Assembly (NCBI GenBank): GCA_947492745.1
Contig: CANLOE010000047.1
Coordinates: 1 to 51,202 of the forward strand
Length of the DNA: 51,202 nt
Reading direction: 5' to 3'
Source: an uncultured Cyclobacteriaceae bacterium
GTDB lineage: Bacteria > Bacteroidota > Bacteroidia > Cytophagales > Cyclobacteriaceae
Part shown: positions 25,196-33,725 of the stretch, one piece after another
Position numbering within the stretch: the first letter of the stretch is position 1
Layout: each line of letters begins with the position of its first letter
Program-made: the position numbers and the translations under genes
Notes under the pieces: model-generated
What the model was told of the DNA's origin: nothing
Database searches by the model: none
The model's input: only the letters and a program-made list of their open reading frames with translations

Positions 25196-28039
25196 ATGCC
25201 CATGAAATACCAACTGATAGAAGACTACTTCGAGACCCCACTGTTCCAAAGGGCAGTGCAGGACTACTTTGACACCGTACTGGGCCGCATGATGGCCGAA
25301 AACATGAACCTCTCCGCTAAGGGCCTGTTCATCGTCAATGGTGAACAGAAGCGGGACTACTATGATATGCCCTACCATATCCATATCCTGAACGGTCTCA
25401 TCCCCGCTCTCTTCGTATACGAGCAGTACCTGCTGCGCAAAGGCTGGACCGAAGAGCCCGAAGCGGATACCTACCTGCGCATCTTCATGCTGGGCTTTAC
25501 CTTTCACGATGCCAACAAGCTGCTACAGGTACAGCAGACCGAGCAAAAATCAGATCTGGAAGAGGCCGTGGGCCAACTGGCGGGGCAGGAGCATCGCTGG
25601 TCGGTGGAAGCCTTCTTTCCCGAGTACGATGCCTACAGGACCAATGTCTACTACCTGGCCCTATCCACCGAAGACGGTACCTGGGTCAGTGCCGAAGACT
25701 ATCCCATCACAGTGAAGAACAAAGACGAGGTAAAAGTAGTCCAACGCGAACTCTGCCACCTGGCCGATGGACTGGCCTCCATCCAAAACGAGGAACTGGA
25801 AAGTATAGAAAAACTCTATACCAGAATCCAGCGCCGCCTTTCCCACCTATCCACCTTGATAACACTGCCCGTATCCTACCTGAAAGTACGGCCCGGCCCC
25901 TATACCCTGCTGAGCCAGAACCTGCTACAGATAGCGCGAAAGGTACTGACCGCCTCGGGCAAGAAAGTTCTCTATGCCCTGCGCGAAGGCTTCGTCTTCT
26001 GGGGAGAGGACATCAGCCCCGAAGAGCATGAGCGCATAGCACAGGCCTACCTCACGGGGAGTCAGGAGGACATCAAATTTCTGGAACTCACGAAAATCAC
26101 CGCGCAGAAGTGCCGGTTCGGCTTTGTCGGTTCGCTGCCCTTTACCCCCGCAGTACTGGAAGAGATCAGCCAAGAGATGGCTCCCAAGTTCCTCGCGCTA
26201 TCGCCGAACAGCGATGAGAAAATCGACGACTTCGAAGGCTTCATCTCCATGACCAAGCAGCTTCTGGACAGCTATGCCATGCCCATCGACTGCAAGGTCG
26301 AAGAAGGTAAGCTGTACCTCAGCTATCAGCAAAAAGAGACCACTGATGATGAGGACAGGGACTTCCAGTTGCTCTACAACCTCCATAAGGTGCAGTGGCT
26401 CAACAGTAAGGACAATAAGGCCTGGAAAGAAGACTTCGAGAACTGGCAGGAGCGGAGCGAAGTGCTGGAAGAGCCACTACGGGTCACTACCTCAGCGGGA
26501 GAAGTGGAAGAGCTCCATAACTCCAAAGAGGTACAGGCTTTCATCCTTCAACGGGTGAAGTCGACCAGTGCCCTCTACAAGACCTATCTGAACTTCATCA
26601 AAACAGCCCATATCCTGAAAAAAGAACAGGACGAAGGGGATATCGATGCCCATATCCAAGAACTGCAAGAGAATATCCTCAAGGCCTATCTGCCCGAAAA
26701 ACAGGAGTCCTCTGTGAAACAGCAGCTTTTTGACCGCTATTTTGAGTGTCGGGGCAATGCCAACCTGGCCTTTCTGGAACAGTATGCCCCCCATATTCCC
26801 GAAAAGAAATCCATGTGCGCTTTTACGGGAGCCTTGGGTACCATCGAGTATAAAACAGAGGTCGCTTTTGCCATGAAGGCCCGCGGCTTCTGCAACCGTA
26901 CCGTGACCACACTGAACAACACTACCAGCCATATCTCCCGGCTCTTTGTGGAGGAGAACAAGTTGCGGGCCTCGCTCTTCAAAACGGCCGATGCGAACCT
27001 GGTCCTCTATCATGACTTTTTCGAAGCCCGGCTGGACATCGACAGGGACATCATCCAAAGCTGTGTCAAGGCCAAGGACGAGGTCAAACTCCTGAGCGAT
27101 GGCCGTATCGAATTCGATAAGAACGCCAAGTTCCAGTACAATTTTTATAACATGGACTTTGTCAAACTGGCCCCTAAAGTAGAGCCGACCTTTTTTCTGG
27201 TCCGGAAGTGCCTGCGCATGGTACAGCAGCTGGGCATACGCTCCTATATCTCGGGCATCATGACACCCTATACCCCGCACAGGGCCGTCTTCCATTTTGA
27301 CAATGCCCCCGGTTTTCTGAAAAGCCTCGGCTGGGACAGTGTGCGGCTCATCCACTTGCAGGAAGTGCTGGATGAGATACGCCTGCTGCTCATATTCGGC
27401 AAGGACCGCCTAGAGAGCAATGTGCTGAAAGTGGCGTTGAACCGTGGGGCCTATTTCACCCTGTATTACCTCCATAACGACCAGAACAAAGTCTACGAAT
27501 CCCTGAGACAATTTTATAAAAAGTACAAACACAAATTCAATCACATGACAGTAACAGAAAAACTAGTGGAACTGGCCGTCGAGGTAGACGTCGGTTTCGA
27601 AAGCAGCGCCGAAGAGACCTGGATGATCCGTACGGCCACGGAGTACCTGCGTACCTATCATAAACAGGGCAGTGGCCGTGATGACATCATCCAAAAGACC
27701 TGTGGCGAACTCTACCGCAAACTGCGCATGAAGCGGCCCGATACCGAAGCCATCAAAGCGTTTTGTGGGGCCGTCTACGATGAACTCTTCCTGAAAGACT
27801 GGAAGGGGACCATCCCCTCGGTCAATGTGGAGAAAGACTGGATCTACCAGTTTGCCTTTCTCTACCGCGAGTACTCACTGGAGAAAGTGAGAATGCCACA
27901 GGCCAAGAAGACCTGGGAGGCCTTAAAGGCCGAAGGTAGGGAACTCACGCTGGAAAATGTCAAAGAGGCCCTACCGTCGAAAAACAAACGCAGTGCAGAA
28001 CAGTATTTAGAAATCATTCAAAAACTAGCATCCTCATGA
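25196..28039 (+). CDS. cas10d: Type I-D large subunit Cas10d/Csc3 with HD nuclease domain
   Basis: The frame is open from a TTG at 25154, but ATG 25196 (or 25202, MKYQLIEDYF) is the more natural start, giving 947 residues. Near the N-terminus is an HD-type metal site: PYHIHILNG (His61/His63) and GFTFHDANKL (His104-Asp105). In type I-D the nuclease sits here and not on Cas3, and the separate helicase gene lacking HD confirms it. The middle holds KKSMCAFTGALG then FAMKARGFCNRT, matching the zinc-ribbon region of Csc3 but with a reduced set of cysteines. A Palm-like part (RKCLRMVQQLGIRSYISG) lacks a GGDD motif. The C-terminal 164 residues look like the small subunit. The stop overlaps the csc2 start by four bases. 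Confidence 0.85.
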   Translation: MPMKYQLIEDYFETPLFQRAVQDYFDTVLGRMMAENMNLSAKGLFIVNGEQKRDYYDMPYHIHILNGLIPALFVYEQYLLRKGWTEEPEADTYLRIFMLGFTFHDANKLLQVQQTEQKSDLEEAVGQLAGQEHRWSVEAFFPEYDAYRTNVYYLALSTEDGTWVSAEDYPITVKNKDEVKVVQRELCHLADGLASIQNEELESIEKLYTRIQRRLSHLSTLITLPVSYLKVRPGPYTLLSQNLLQIARKVLTASGKKVLYALREGFVFWGEDISPEEHERIAQAYLTGSQEDIKFLELTKITAQKCRFGFVGSLPFTPAVLEEISQEMAPKFLALSPNSDEKIDDFEGFISMTKQLLDSYAMPIDCKVEEGKLYLSYQQKETTDDEDRDFQLLYNLHKVQWLNSKDNKAWKEDFENWQERSEVLEEPLRVTTSAGEVEELHNSKEVQAFILQRVKSTSALYKTYLNFIKTAHILKKEQDEGDIDAHIQELQENILKAYLPEKQESSVKQQLFDRYFECRGNANLAFLEQYAPHIPEKKSMCAFTGALGTIEYKTEVAFAMKARGFCNRTVTTLNNTTSHISRLFVEENKLRASLFKTADANLVLYHDFFEARLDIDRDIIQSCVKAKDEVKLLSDGRIEFDKNAKFQYNFYNMDFVKLAPKVEPTFFLVRKCLRMVQQLGIRSYISGIMTPYTPHRAVFHFDNAPGFLKSLGWDSVRLIHLQEVLDEIRLLLIFGKDRLESNVLKVALNRGAYFTLYYLHNDQNKVYESLRQFYKKYKHKFNHMTVTEKLVELAVEVDVGFESSAEETWMIRTATEYLRTYHKQGSGRDDIIQKTCGELYRKLRMKRPDTEAIKAFCGAVYDELFLKDWKGTIPSVNVEKDWIYQFAFLYREYSLEKVRMPQAKKTWEALKAEGRELTLENVKEALPSKNKRSAEQYLEIIQKLASS
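27545..28039 (+). CDS. Putative Cas11d small subunit from an internal start in cas10d
   Basis: An in-frame ATG at 27545 would give a 164-residue helical protein equal to the C-terminus of Cas10d (MTVTEKLVELAVEVDVG onward). In other type I-D systems the small subunit Cas11d is known to be translated from inside cas10d. The sequence gives independent support: in this GC-rich gene the 35 bases before this ATG are abruptly AT-rich (ATTTTATAAAAAGTACAAAC, then ACAAATTCAATCAC). This is the context seen before real starts here, such as csc2. The product would line the Cascade backbone along the crRNA. It is a prediction and no expression data exist. Confidence 0.6.
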   Translation: MTVTEKLVELAVEVDVGFESSAEETWMIRTATEYLRTYHKQGSGRDDIIQKTCGELYRKLRMKRPDTEAIKAFCGAVYDELFLKDWKGTIPSVNVEKDWIYQFAFLYREYSLEKVRMPQAKKTWEALKAEGRELTLENVKEALPSKNKRSAEQYLEIIQKLASS

Positions 28040-28977
28040 AAGAACTCTTCCAACTCATCCCCGAAAAATACTTCGTCGATCATCTCAAGAAAAACACATT
28101 AGGCAATATCAAGATAGCGATAGCTAGGGAAATCATCGGCAATGCCATCATACGGAGCAATTACCCCGATGAAACGACCACCTTTAAATTGTCCCCAATG
28201 AAAGATGTCGTAGAGGTACCCGCGCGCAAGCTCAAAAGCCGCGAAAAACTACTGGGCCTGAAAGTCTGCCGCCAGTTCGATGCCGTGGATAGCAGCCTGC
28301 GCTATAATGTCATCAAAAAAAGCGAGCACCTGGCCAATCCCAATTCCATCCTCTTCGGTGATAGCGTCACCGAAAGTGGCGATGCCATCGCACTGAGCAG
28401 CCGGGCCATCTACGACTGGGCCTACTCCATCCGCGATGTCAATGAAATCACAGGTACCCTACAGCATAATGCCCTCAGCGAAGGCGGTACCATGTGGAAC
28501 GAAGAAGAAGGCAAGCTGCGGCAGTCGCTCTTCCAAGTGCAGTACGTCAAACCCGGTACCATTTTACCACATTTCATCACCGTGGAGAACGTTACGCCCG
28601 AACTCTTCCTCCACCTCATGATCTGTGTCCTCCATGAGTCCCGCTACTTCGCCCAGAGTACGACCACCAGCGCGGCCAATATGAAGAACCACATTGTGGG
28701 CGTGGGCTTCGGGGATTTCGAGCAGCCCATCAACAGCTATACACTGGCCAGTGGCTGGAAAGCAGACCGTGAAGTCAGCCTGGAGACGGTCACCTCCACG
28801 ATGCGACAGGCCATGGAGGCCACATACGGGACGCAGCTGGTGTCGGGCGCGGACCTGAGCCAGTGGGTCGATAGCACTTGGGAAGACAGCGAAGGCATGC
28901 AGGCCCACTACCGAAAGGCAAAAGAGGACTGCCTACAGTACCTAAGCGATATCGGGGTGAAAACGGACAAGAAATGA
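28036..28977 (+). CDS. csc2: Type I-D backbone subunit Csc2 (Cas7)
   Basis: The 313-residue protein forms the helical filament that coats the crRNA in the type I-D effector. Two stretches match Csc2 as I know it from cyanobacteria. The first is NPNSILFGDSVTESGDAIALSSRAIYDWAYSIRD (compare the CIIYGFAIGSEGS region). The second is LPHFITVENVTPELFLHLMICVLHESRYFAQSTTTSAANMKNHIVGVGFGDFEQP near the C-terminus. The start overlaps the cas10d stop by four bases, and the stop overlaps the csc1 start by four bases. The three genes are thus translationally coupled. Confidence 0.88.
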   Translation: MKELFQLIPEKYFVDHLKKNTLGNIKIAIAREIIGNAIIRSNYPDETTTFKLSPMKDVVEVPARKLKSREKLLGLKVCRQFDAVDSSLRYNVIKKSEHLANPNSILFGDSVTESGDAIALSSRAIYDWAYSIRDVNEITGTLQHNALSEGGTMWNEEEGKLRQSLFQVQYVKPGTILPHFITVENVTPELFLHLMICVLHESRYFAQSTTTSAANMKNHIVGVGFGDFEQPINSYTLASGWKADREVSLETVTSTMRQAMEATYGTQLVSGADLSQWVDSTWEDSEGMQAHYRKAKEDCLQYLSDIGVKTDKK

Positions 28978-29660
28978 AGCAGAGCAAAATCATACAACTG
29001 ACCCTGCTGGACCACCTGTTCTACTATACCGAGGTCTCCGGCGGAGGGACCTCGGCCGCGGTCACGGGCAATTTTATCGGAGACCTGGCCCTGAACTATG
29101 CCCTTCGAAAGGCCACCCGTGCCGATGCGCAGTACTACCGCCATCTGAAACGGCCCCGGTACGCCGAAATCAGGGATTTTGGATTTTACTGCACGGTAGC
29201 GCGTCCTGTAGGGAACAGCGAAAAGACCGAAGCCTATATCCAGAACACCCTCTTTAACGTGGATGGCTATGTCGACCTGAAGGCCATCGACAAATCGGGA
29301 AGATCGCCCTTCAAGAATTTCCGACAGGTGACGGGCATCCGCAGAGGGAGCCGCTTCCGGGCATTGCTCCTTTCGGAAGATGCCTTTCCACTGCCGCCCG
29401 TCATCCGTATGGGACGCGCCCTGGAGACACTGGTGCAGGTGGAGGAAGTCACCGAGGCAGTAAGCAAGGACGAGGACGAGTTCTGGCTCAATGCCTTCTC
29501 GCTCAAGACCGTCTACGACCGCTTGGACCGAGCCACGGAACTGATGCTCGGTGCCGATAAGGTCAACTTCTCCTATATACTGGAAAACTACTCGCTCATC
29601 AAGCAACTCAGCCGGGCCGATGTGGAACATGTTTTCGAAGACCACCCGGCCCATGGATAG
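28974..29660 (+). CDS. csc1: Type I-D subunit Csc1 (Cas5)
   Basis: The ATG at 28974, overlapping the csc2 stop, gives 228 residues. The protein should cap the 5' handle of the crRNA and contact the PAM side of Cascade. Csc1 features are visible: an opening strand with LTLLDHLFYYTE, then GDLALNYALRKA, and the pattern FRQVTGIRRGSRFRALLLSEDAFPLPPVIRMGRALETLVQVEEV, which parallels the SFGRAKEIAP to LPRWIRLGKWMSKAEV region of the family. It ends eight bases inside the start of the helicase gene. A longer frame reaching back to 28878 is not needed. Confidence 0.86.
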   Translation: MKQSKIIQLTLLDHLFYYTEVSGGGTSAAVTGNFIGDLALNYALRKATRADAQYYRHLKRPRYAEIRDFGFYCTVARPVGNSEKTEAYIQNTLFNVDGYVDLKAIDKSGRSPFKNFRQVTGIRRGSRFRALLLSEDAFPLPPVIRMGRALETLVQVEEVTEAVSKDEDEFWLNAFSLKTVYDRLDRATELMLGADKVNFSYILENYSLIKQLSRADVEHVFEDHPAHG

Positions 29661-31695
29661 TTTTAGCCTGGACATACTGCCCCAGTACGTACGCCAGACC
29701 GATGAGAAAGAGCGTATCAATGGGCAGGAGCATCGCCTGCACGAGGTGCAGAAGCGTATCAAAAAGGATTTCGAGCAGCTGCCCGAGTTCACTATCATCA
29801 CCGCACCGACAGGGACGGGCAAGAGCTATGCCTTTCCCTTTCCCGTACTGAATGCCAAAAAGAAAGCGGGCAGTGGTATGGACAGCAGTCGGGCCATCCG
29901 AGGGATGATCGTGCTACCGACCAATGCCCTGATAGCGGAGCTGTCGGCCAGTTTTCAGAAGACCTATCCGCAACTGGTCATCAATGAACTGACAGGGCCC
30001 GCCCTGAACCGCTGGGAGCTGAAAGGCCATGCCCGCTGGAAAAAGGCCATCGATATCGTGGAGGAGAGCGACCTGATCATCACTAATCCCGATATCGTCA
30101 ACTACGCCATGCACGGTGGCTATCATCAGTGGACGCGGAGCAAAAAGACGGGTGGGACGCGGTTCAGCCGCTTTTTGAGTGCTTTTGGCTATGTCATCTT
30201 CGATGAGTACCATCTCTACGATGAGGCCCAGATTGCGAATATCCTCACACTGGTCAAGCTGCGGTACCTCTTCCTACAGCACTATGGAGTACGGCCCGGT
30301 AGTAGCGAGGGCATCCGCTTCCTCTTCGTATCGGCCACGCCCGAGGTGGGACTGAGGACACTTCTGAAGAACGAGGGCTATGCCCATGAGGAGATCATCG
30401 AGCATATCGTCGATAGTCCCGCTTCCGCACGGGCCATCCACGGACGGCTGACCGTGGAGTTCGTGGACCATCCGCAGAATGTGGCCCATCTGGTACATGG
30501 AAAACTGAGCGAGATACTGGAAGTACTCCGGCAGGGAAAGAGGGCCCTGTTGATACTCGACAAGCTCCGCGATGTACAGGAGCTGGCCGCCGAGCTGCGC
30601 ACCATCCTCCCGCAATATACCGTGTACGAAAGTACGGGCTACGTGGCCAAAGGAGAGGACCATGGTGCTCTGGTGAAAGCGGCCCAACTCATCATCGCTA
30701 CGAACAAGGCGGAAGTAGGGGTCAACTACGATGTGGAGTACTGCCTGATGGAACCGGGCAAGCACTACCAGAACTTTGTACAGCGATTCGGGCGGGTATC
30801 CCGTGGAGACCTGAGCGGTAAGGTCGTGGTCAGTGTCCCCAACCGTTATGCCAAGTTCAGGCGGCGGTTCAAAAAGAAAGAGGAGCTATCCTACTACGAC
30901 TTTATCGATGCCATGCGCGAACTCCTACAGGGCCGACGCTTCTACATCGACCGGGTGCCCATGTACTGGGGGGAGTACCTGTGGAGTATCGAAAACTACA
31001 TCCGTAGGCATCAGGAATACAGCGTGGGCAAGTACCTGAGACGCCGACTGGAGGAGACGGGCATGCTAGAGGGCAAGGTCAGGCAGCGCTACTACTTACT
31101 GGACCGTATCCATAGGAAAATCTGCGCTATGATGGAGGCCGTACAGGGGCACAAGGCCAGCCAGCGCCACTGGGACGAGCAGGTAGAGGCACTACAGCAG
31201 CGGGGAGGGCGTGTGGCACAGTGGGCACTCTGGTGGAAAAACTACCTGGAGACCTACCTCACCTTTCGCGATGGGAGCAAGGTAGTGCTGATCGAAGACC
31301 GTCAGAAGGGGCAGACACTGGAGTATTCCCTCGACTGGATACTACAGCATAAGGTGATAAAGGAGGTAGTGCCGATTCAAAAAGAACCCTACGAAATCGT
31401 CAAGTACATCGTAGGCCCGCTCAAAGAACAGGACAAAGACCTGCAATATACCGTCAGCACCCTGCCCAATGTCGGTGTTCAGGGCAACAACTACCTGTCC
31501 TACCAAGAGGTCTTCGATCTGGACAAGGTGTTTCGCAGGGCCGTGGAGCGTATCGATGACAAACTTCGGAAAGGGGTCGGTAGCCTGGAAGAGGCCCAAA
31601 GGGACCTGCTGGAAGATGTGGTGCAACTGTCCCATACCTTTGACCGGAAGCGCTTGAAAATCGAAGAAATAGAAAATAACGATAATATTCTCTAA
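29653..31695 (+). CDS. cas3: Type I-D Cas3' helicase without HD domain
   Basis: The ATG at 29653 gives 680 residues; the longer frame from 29551 lies inside csc1. It is an SF2 helicase that unwinds target DNA for the type I-D effector. Motifs seen: Walker A APTGTGKSYAF (Lys57), DEYH box at 184-187 (VIFDEYHLYDE), SATPEV (motif III), TNKAEVGVNYDVE (motif V) and FVQRFGRVSRGD (motif VI). No HD nuclease segment is fused at either end, which agrees with the HD motif on Cas10d. The C-terminal 250 residues are helical and basic. It is the last gene of the coupled cas10d-csc2-csc1-cas3' set. Confidence 0.9.
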   Translation: MDSFSLDILPQYVRQTDEKERINGQEHRLHEVQKRIKKDFEQLPEFTIITAPTGTGKSYAFPFPVLNAKKKAGSGMDSSRAIRGMIVLPTNALIAELSASFQKTYPQLVINELTGPALNRWELKGHARWKKAIDIVEESDLIITNPDIVNYAMHGGYHQWTRSKKTGGTRFSRFLSAFGYVIFDEYHLYDEAQIANILTLVKLRYLFLQHYGVRPGSSEGIRFLFVSATPEVGLRTLLKNEGYAHEEIIEHIVDSPASARAIHGRLTVEFVDHPQNVAHLVHGKLSEILEVLRQGKRALLILDKLRDVQELAAELRTILPQYTVYESTGYVAKGEDHGALVKAAQLIIATNKAEVGVNYDVEYCLMEPGKHYQNFVQRFGRVSRGDLSGKVVVSVPNRYAKFRRRFKKKEELSYYDFIDAMRELLQGRRFYIDRVPMYWGEYLWSIENYIRRHQEYSVGKYLRRRLEETGMLEGKVRQRYYLLDRIHRKICAMMEAVQGHKASQRHWDEQVEALQQRGGRVAQWALWWKNYLETYLTFRDGSKVVLIEDRQKGQTLEYSLDWILQHKVIKEVVPIQKEPYEIVKYIVGPLKEQDKDLQYTVSTLPNVGVQGNNYLSYQEVFDLDKVFRRAVERIDDKLRKGVGSLEEAQRDLLEDVVQLSHTFDRKRLKIEEIENNDNIL

Positions 31696-31743
31696 CAGAA
31701 CTATCGGGAAAGGGCCGATGGGGCACAATGTAGCAGAAGTACA

Positions 31744-31816
31744 GGAGTCGGGATACGAAGCGTGATGGACCGAATGGCCCCTATTGCCCGGATAGGGGCA
31801 AAAGGGGGCCGACTCC
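31744..31816. terminator. Nested long hairpin after cas3', possible terminator
   Basis: The outer arms are GGAGTCGG (31744-31751) and CCGACTCC (31809-31816). The inner arms are GCCCCTAT (31777-31784) and ATAGGGGC (31792-31799). The structure lies 48 bases behind the cas3' stop. There is no T run, so it may stabilise or process the transcript rather than terminate it. Confidence 0.4.
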
Positions 31817-32161
31817 AATGGAGCAAGCCTAGCATTTCTTCATCTGCGAAGGGGATAAGAACCCCTAGGTTTCGTAAAAACCCTGTCGGTCGAAGTAGAG
31901 TCGGTTCGGTCTATGCGATAATAAAAGTCCTCATAGCTCCGTGGCACTCTCTATACACTCCGGAAAAAATAAATCGGGAAACCTTATGGACAATGGCCAT
32001 GGGTAAAATCCCGTATAGTGTAGAACCGTTATGGATAGACCTGTCATTAGGGTCTTTAGAGAATAGTGGCACGGAAGTCAACAAATCATCTTGTCCCCAA
32101 TCAATTGTGTTTAGGTATAGATGTGAAATTTGCAGGTAAAAGAAAAAGCCTAAATCACTTC

Positions 32162-32493
32162 AACCCGGATCATGCGTTGGAACTTCGTAAGGAGGGTTTA
32201 ATACAAATTTGGGTTTCAAAAGTCGTATAAGATTCCGCGGGTCATTTTGGTTTCAATCAAGGCGAGAACCGCAGGGATAGCAGCGCTATCCCGAGGATGG
32301 TCAACGCAGAGTGAAGCAAGATGAACAGGAAGATATGCGATAGTTAAAAGCTAAGTTTGTATAAATACCATTAAATCAGGGAGTTTTATTGGATTTGGCA
32401 TAGCCCGCTATGGTGACTTCAAAAAACGTAGTGCAACGACCGGTTTGCAGCTATTAAGATCAGCAGTAGGTTTTCCAATGCATGGTCCGGGTT
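32162..32493 (+). repeat. Family C repeat interrupted by a family A copy
   Basis: AACCCGGATCATGCGTTGG opens family C. A complete family A copy (32199-32363) follows GGAGGGTT, and family C resumes to GCATGGTCCGGGTT. The insertion point of A is the same as in the nested element at 9301-9633. Confidence 0.78.
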
Positions 32494-32923
32494 CAACACC
32501 AGTGATAAAGATAATGGGACTATCTGTGAAAATGATAAAGAGATTATGATTTATAGAAAAAAGATATCAATACAGTATGATTATAAAAATAAACTATAAA
32601 GATAGGCTTGTACGTAGGAAAAAAAGGCTTGGAATAAGGTTGTTCCTATTTGAAGAACCTTGATGTCGCGAAAAACGGAAATGCACCATATTGAAATATA
32701 CGGTACAGAACATTTTTCATACTTATGCGCGGTAGGTTCGGGACAAGATGCTTTTTAAGCTGGAACGATGTCCTTATGGGACACCTCCGATGGACGATAT
32801 ACTTCATTGCCCATGATGGCTACCCAGAACTATTTCCCAGAATTCACATCCTACGGGATAGTAGTAGTGGTCAGGGTTTCACCGAATTTTCACAAGTCAC
32901 AAGAATTATAAACGCAGCTACCT

Positions 32924-33427
32924 ATGCACCTCACCGGCATCCATATCGCCTACCTCCACACCTGCCAGCGCAAGCTATGGCTGTTCTCTAAGCACGTACA
33001 GATGGAGCATAGCTCAGGGCTGGTCGCGGAGGGTAGGTTGGTGGAAGAATACAGCTACCTGCGCCGCTCCGATAAATACACGCAGATAGCCCTTGGAGGC
33101 ATCAAAATCGACTACTATGATGCCAAGAAGAAAATCATCCACGAAGTCAAGAAGTCCTCCAAGATGGAACATGTGCATATCGCTCAGGTAAAATACTACC
33201 TCTATCAGCTGGAGCAGGTCGGTGTGTCCGGAGCCAAAGGTCTACTGGAATATCCCAAAGAAAAGAAAAAGACAGAGGTATCCCTACAGGAAAGTGACCG
33301 TGCCTCCATCCACGAGTGGGAAGCAGAAGTAGAACGCATCACGGCCCTGGAGACCTGTCCCGCATTGCTCCATGCCCCGCTATGCCAGCGCTGTAGCTAC
33401 CATGACTTCTGTTATTCGGCAGAGTGA
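32924..33427 (+). CDS. cas4: Cas4 exonuclease of the CRISPR adaptation module
   Basis: The 167-residue RecB-family nuclease trims pre-spacers and selects PAM-bearing ones with Cas1-Cas2. Four cysteines can hold the iron-sulfur cluster: Cys14 (LHTCQRKLW) and Cys154, Cys157 and Cys163 (LCQRCSYHDFC). The RecB core is seen as IKIDYYD (Asp63) and IIHEVKKS (Glu74, Lys76), followed by AQVKYYLYQLEQ (motif QxxxY). Length is short but normal for Cas4. It sits 298 bp before cas1. Confidence 0.92.
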   Translation: MHLTGIHIAYLHTCQRKLWLFSKHVQMEHSSGLVAEGRLVEEYSYLRRSDKYTQIALGGIKIDYYDAKKKIIHEVKKSSKMEHVHIAQVKYYLYQLEQVGVSGAKGLLEYPKEKKKTEVSLQESDRASIHEWEAEVERITALETCPALLHAPLCQRCSYHDFCYSAE

Positions 33428-33725
33428 ACCGGTAGCGGCCACTGTTCTTTGACATGTTGTATTATACTCAAGGAAAGGTATTTCGGGAAAATGTTGCCTA
33501 GAGACAAAGGAACGATTGTTATCAAATTTGGGGGATAAGTCATTGTTGGTATGGTCATTAGGATTCATGGCCCTGTAGTTCCCGGGATTTCCATGTATCC
33601 GGAGGCCCCAAACAATTGCGTTTAGATATCAAAATTACTCCCTGATGGGAGGGCAAAGACGACACATTAGCTATTTATCCTTTTACCACTTACTCCTGCG
33701 AGAGTACACATCCACTGAAAAATCC
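33428..33725. other. Gap between cas4 and cas1
   Basis: Nearly 300 bp contain no recognised repeat family and no gene. The 60 bases before cas1 include AT-rich sequence and an in-frame upstream extension (to 33645) that does not resemble Cas1. Confidence 0.4.

Larger units (their letters stand above)
31696..32923. other. Repeat-bearing gap between cas3' and cas4
   Basis: In order: a nested long hairpin (31744-31816), unassigned sequence to 32160, family C with family A inside (32162-32493), then AT-rich DNA up to cas4. The ORF at 31762-32139 overlaps the hairpin and has no recognisable domain. The adaptation genes cas4, cas1 and cas2 are thus cut off from the interference operon and need their own promoter. 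Confidence 0.5.

Noticed and set aside
26492-27355. Long minus-strand ORF of 287 residues
   Set aside because: It is a shadow of cas10d caused by its GC-rich codons. The plus strand carries clear family motifs.
25196-28039. Reading the large subunit as Cas8 of type I-B
   Set aside because: The N-terminal HD motif, the neighbouring Csc2 and Csc1 matches and the HD-less Cas3' all point to type I-D.
29551-29652. Upstream extension of the cas3' frame
   Set aside because: It lies inside csc1 in another frame. The ATG at 29653 overlaps the csc1 stop, as expected for coupled genes.
28908-29822. Minus-strand ORF of 304 residues opposite csc1 and cas3'
   Set aside because: Csc1 and Cas3' motifs on the plus strand explain the coding signal.
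31762-32139. Plus-strand ORF of 125 residues behind cas3'
   Set aside because: It runs through a strong nested hairpin and has no domain-like pattern.
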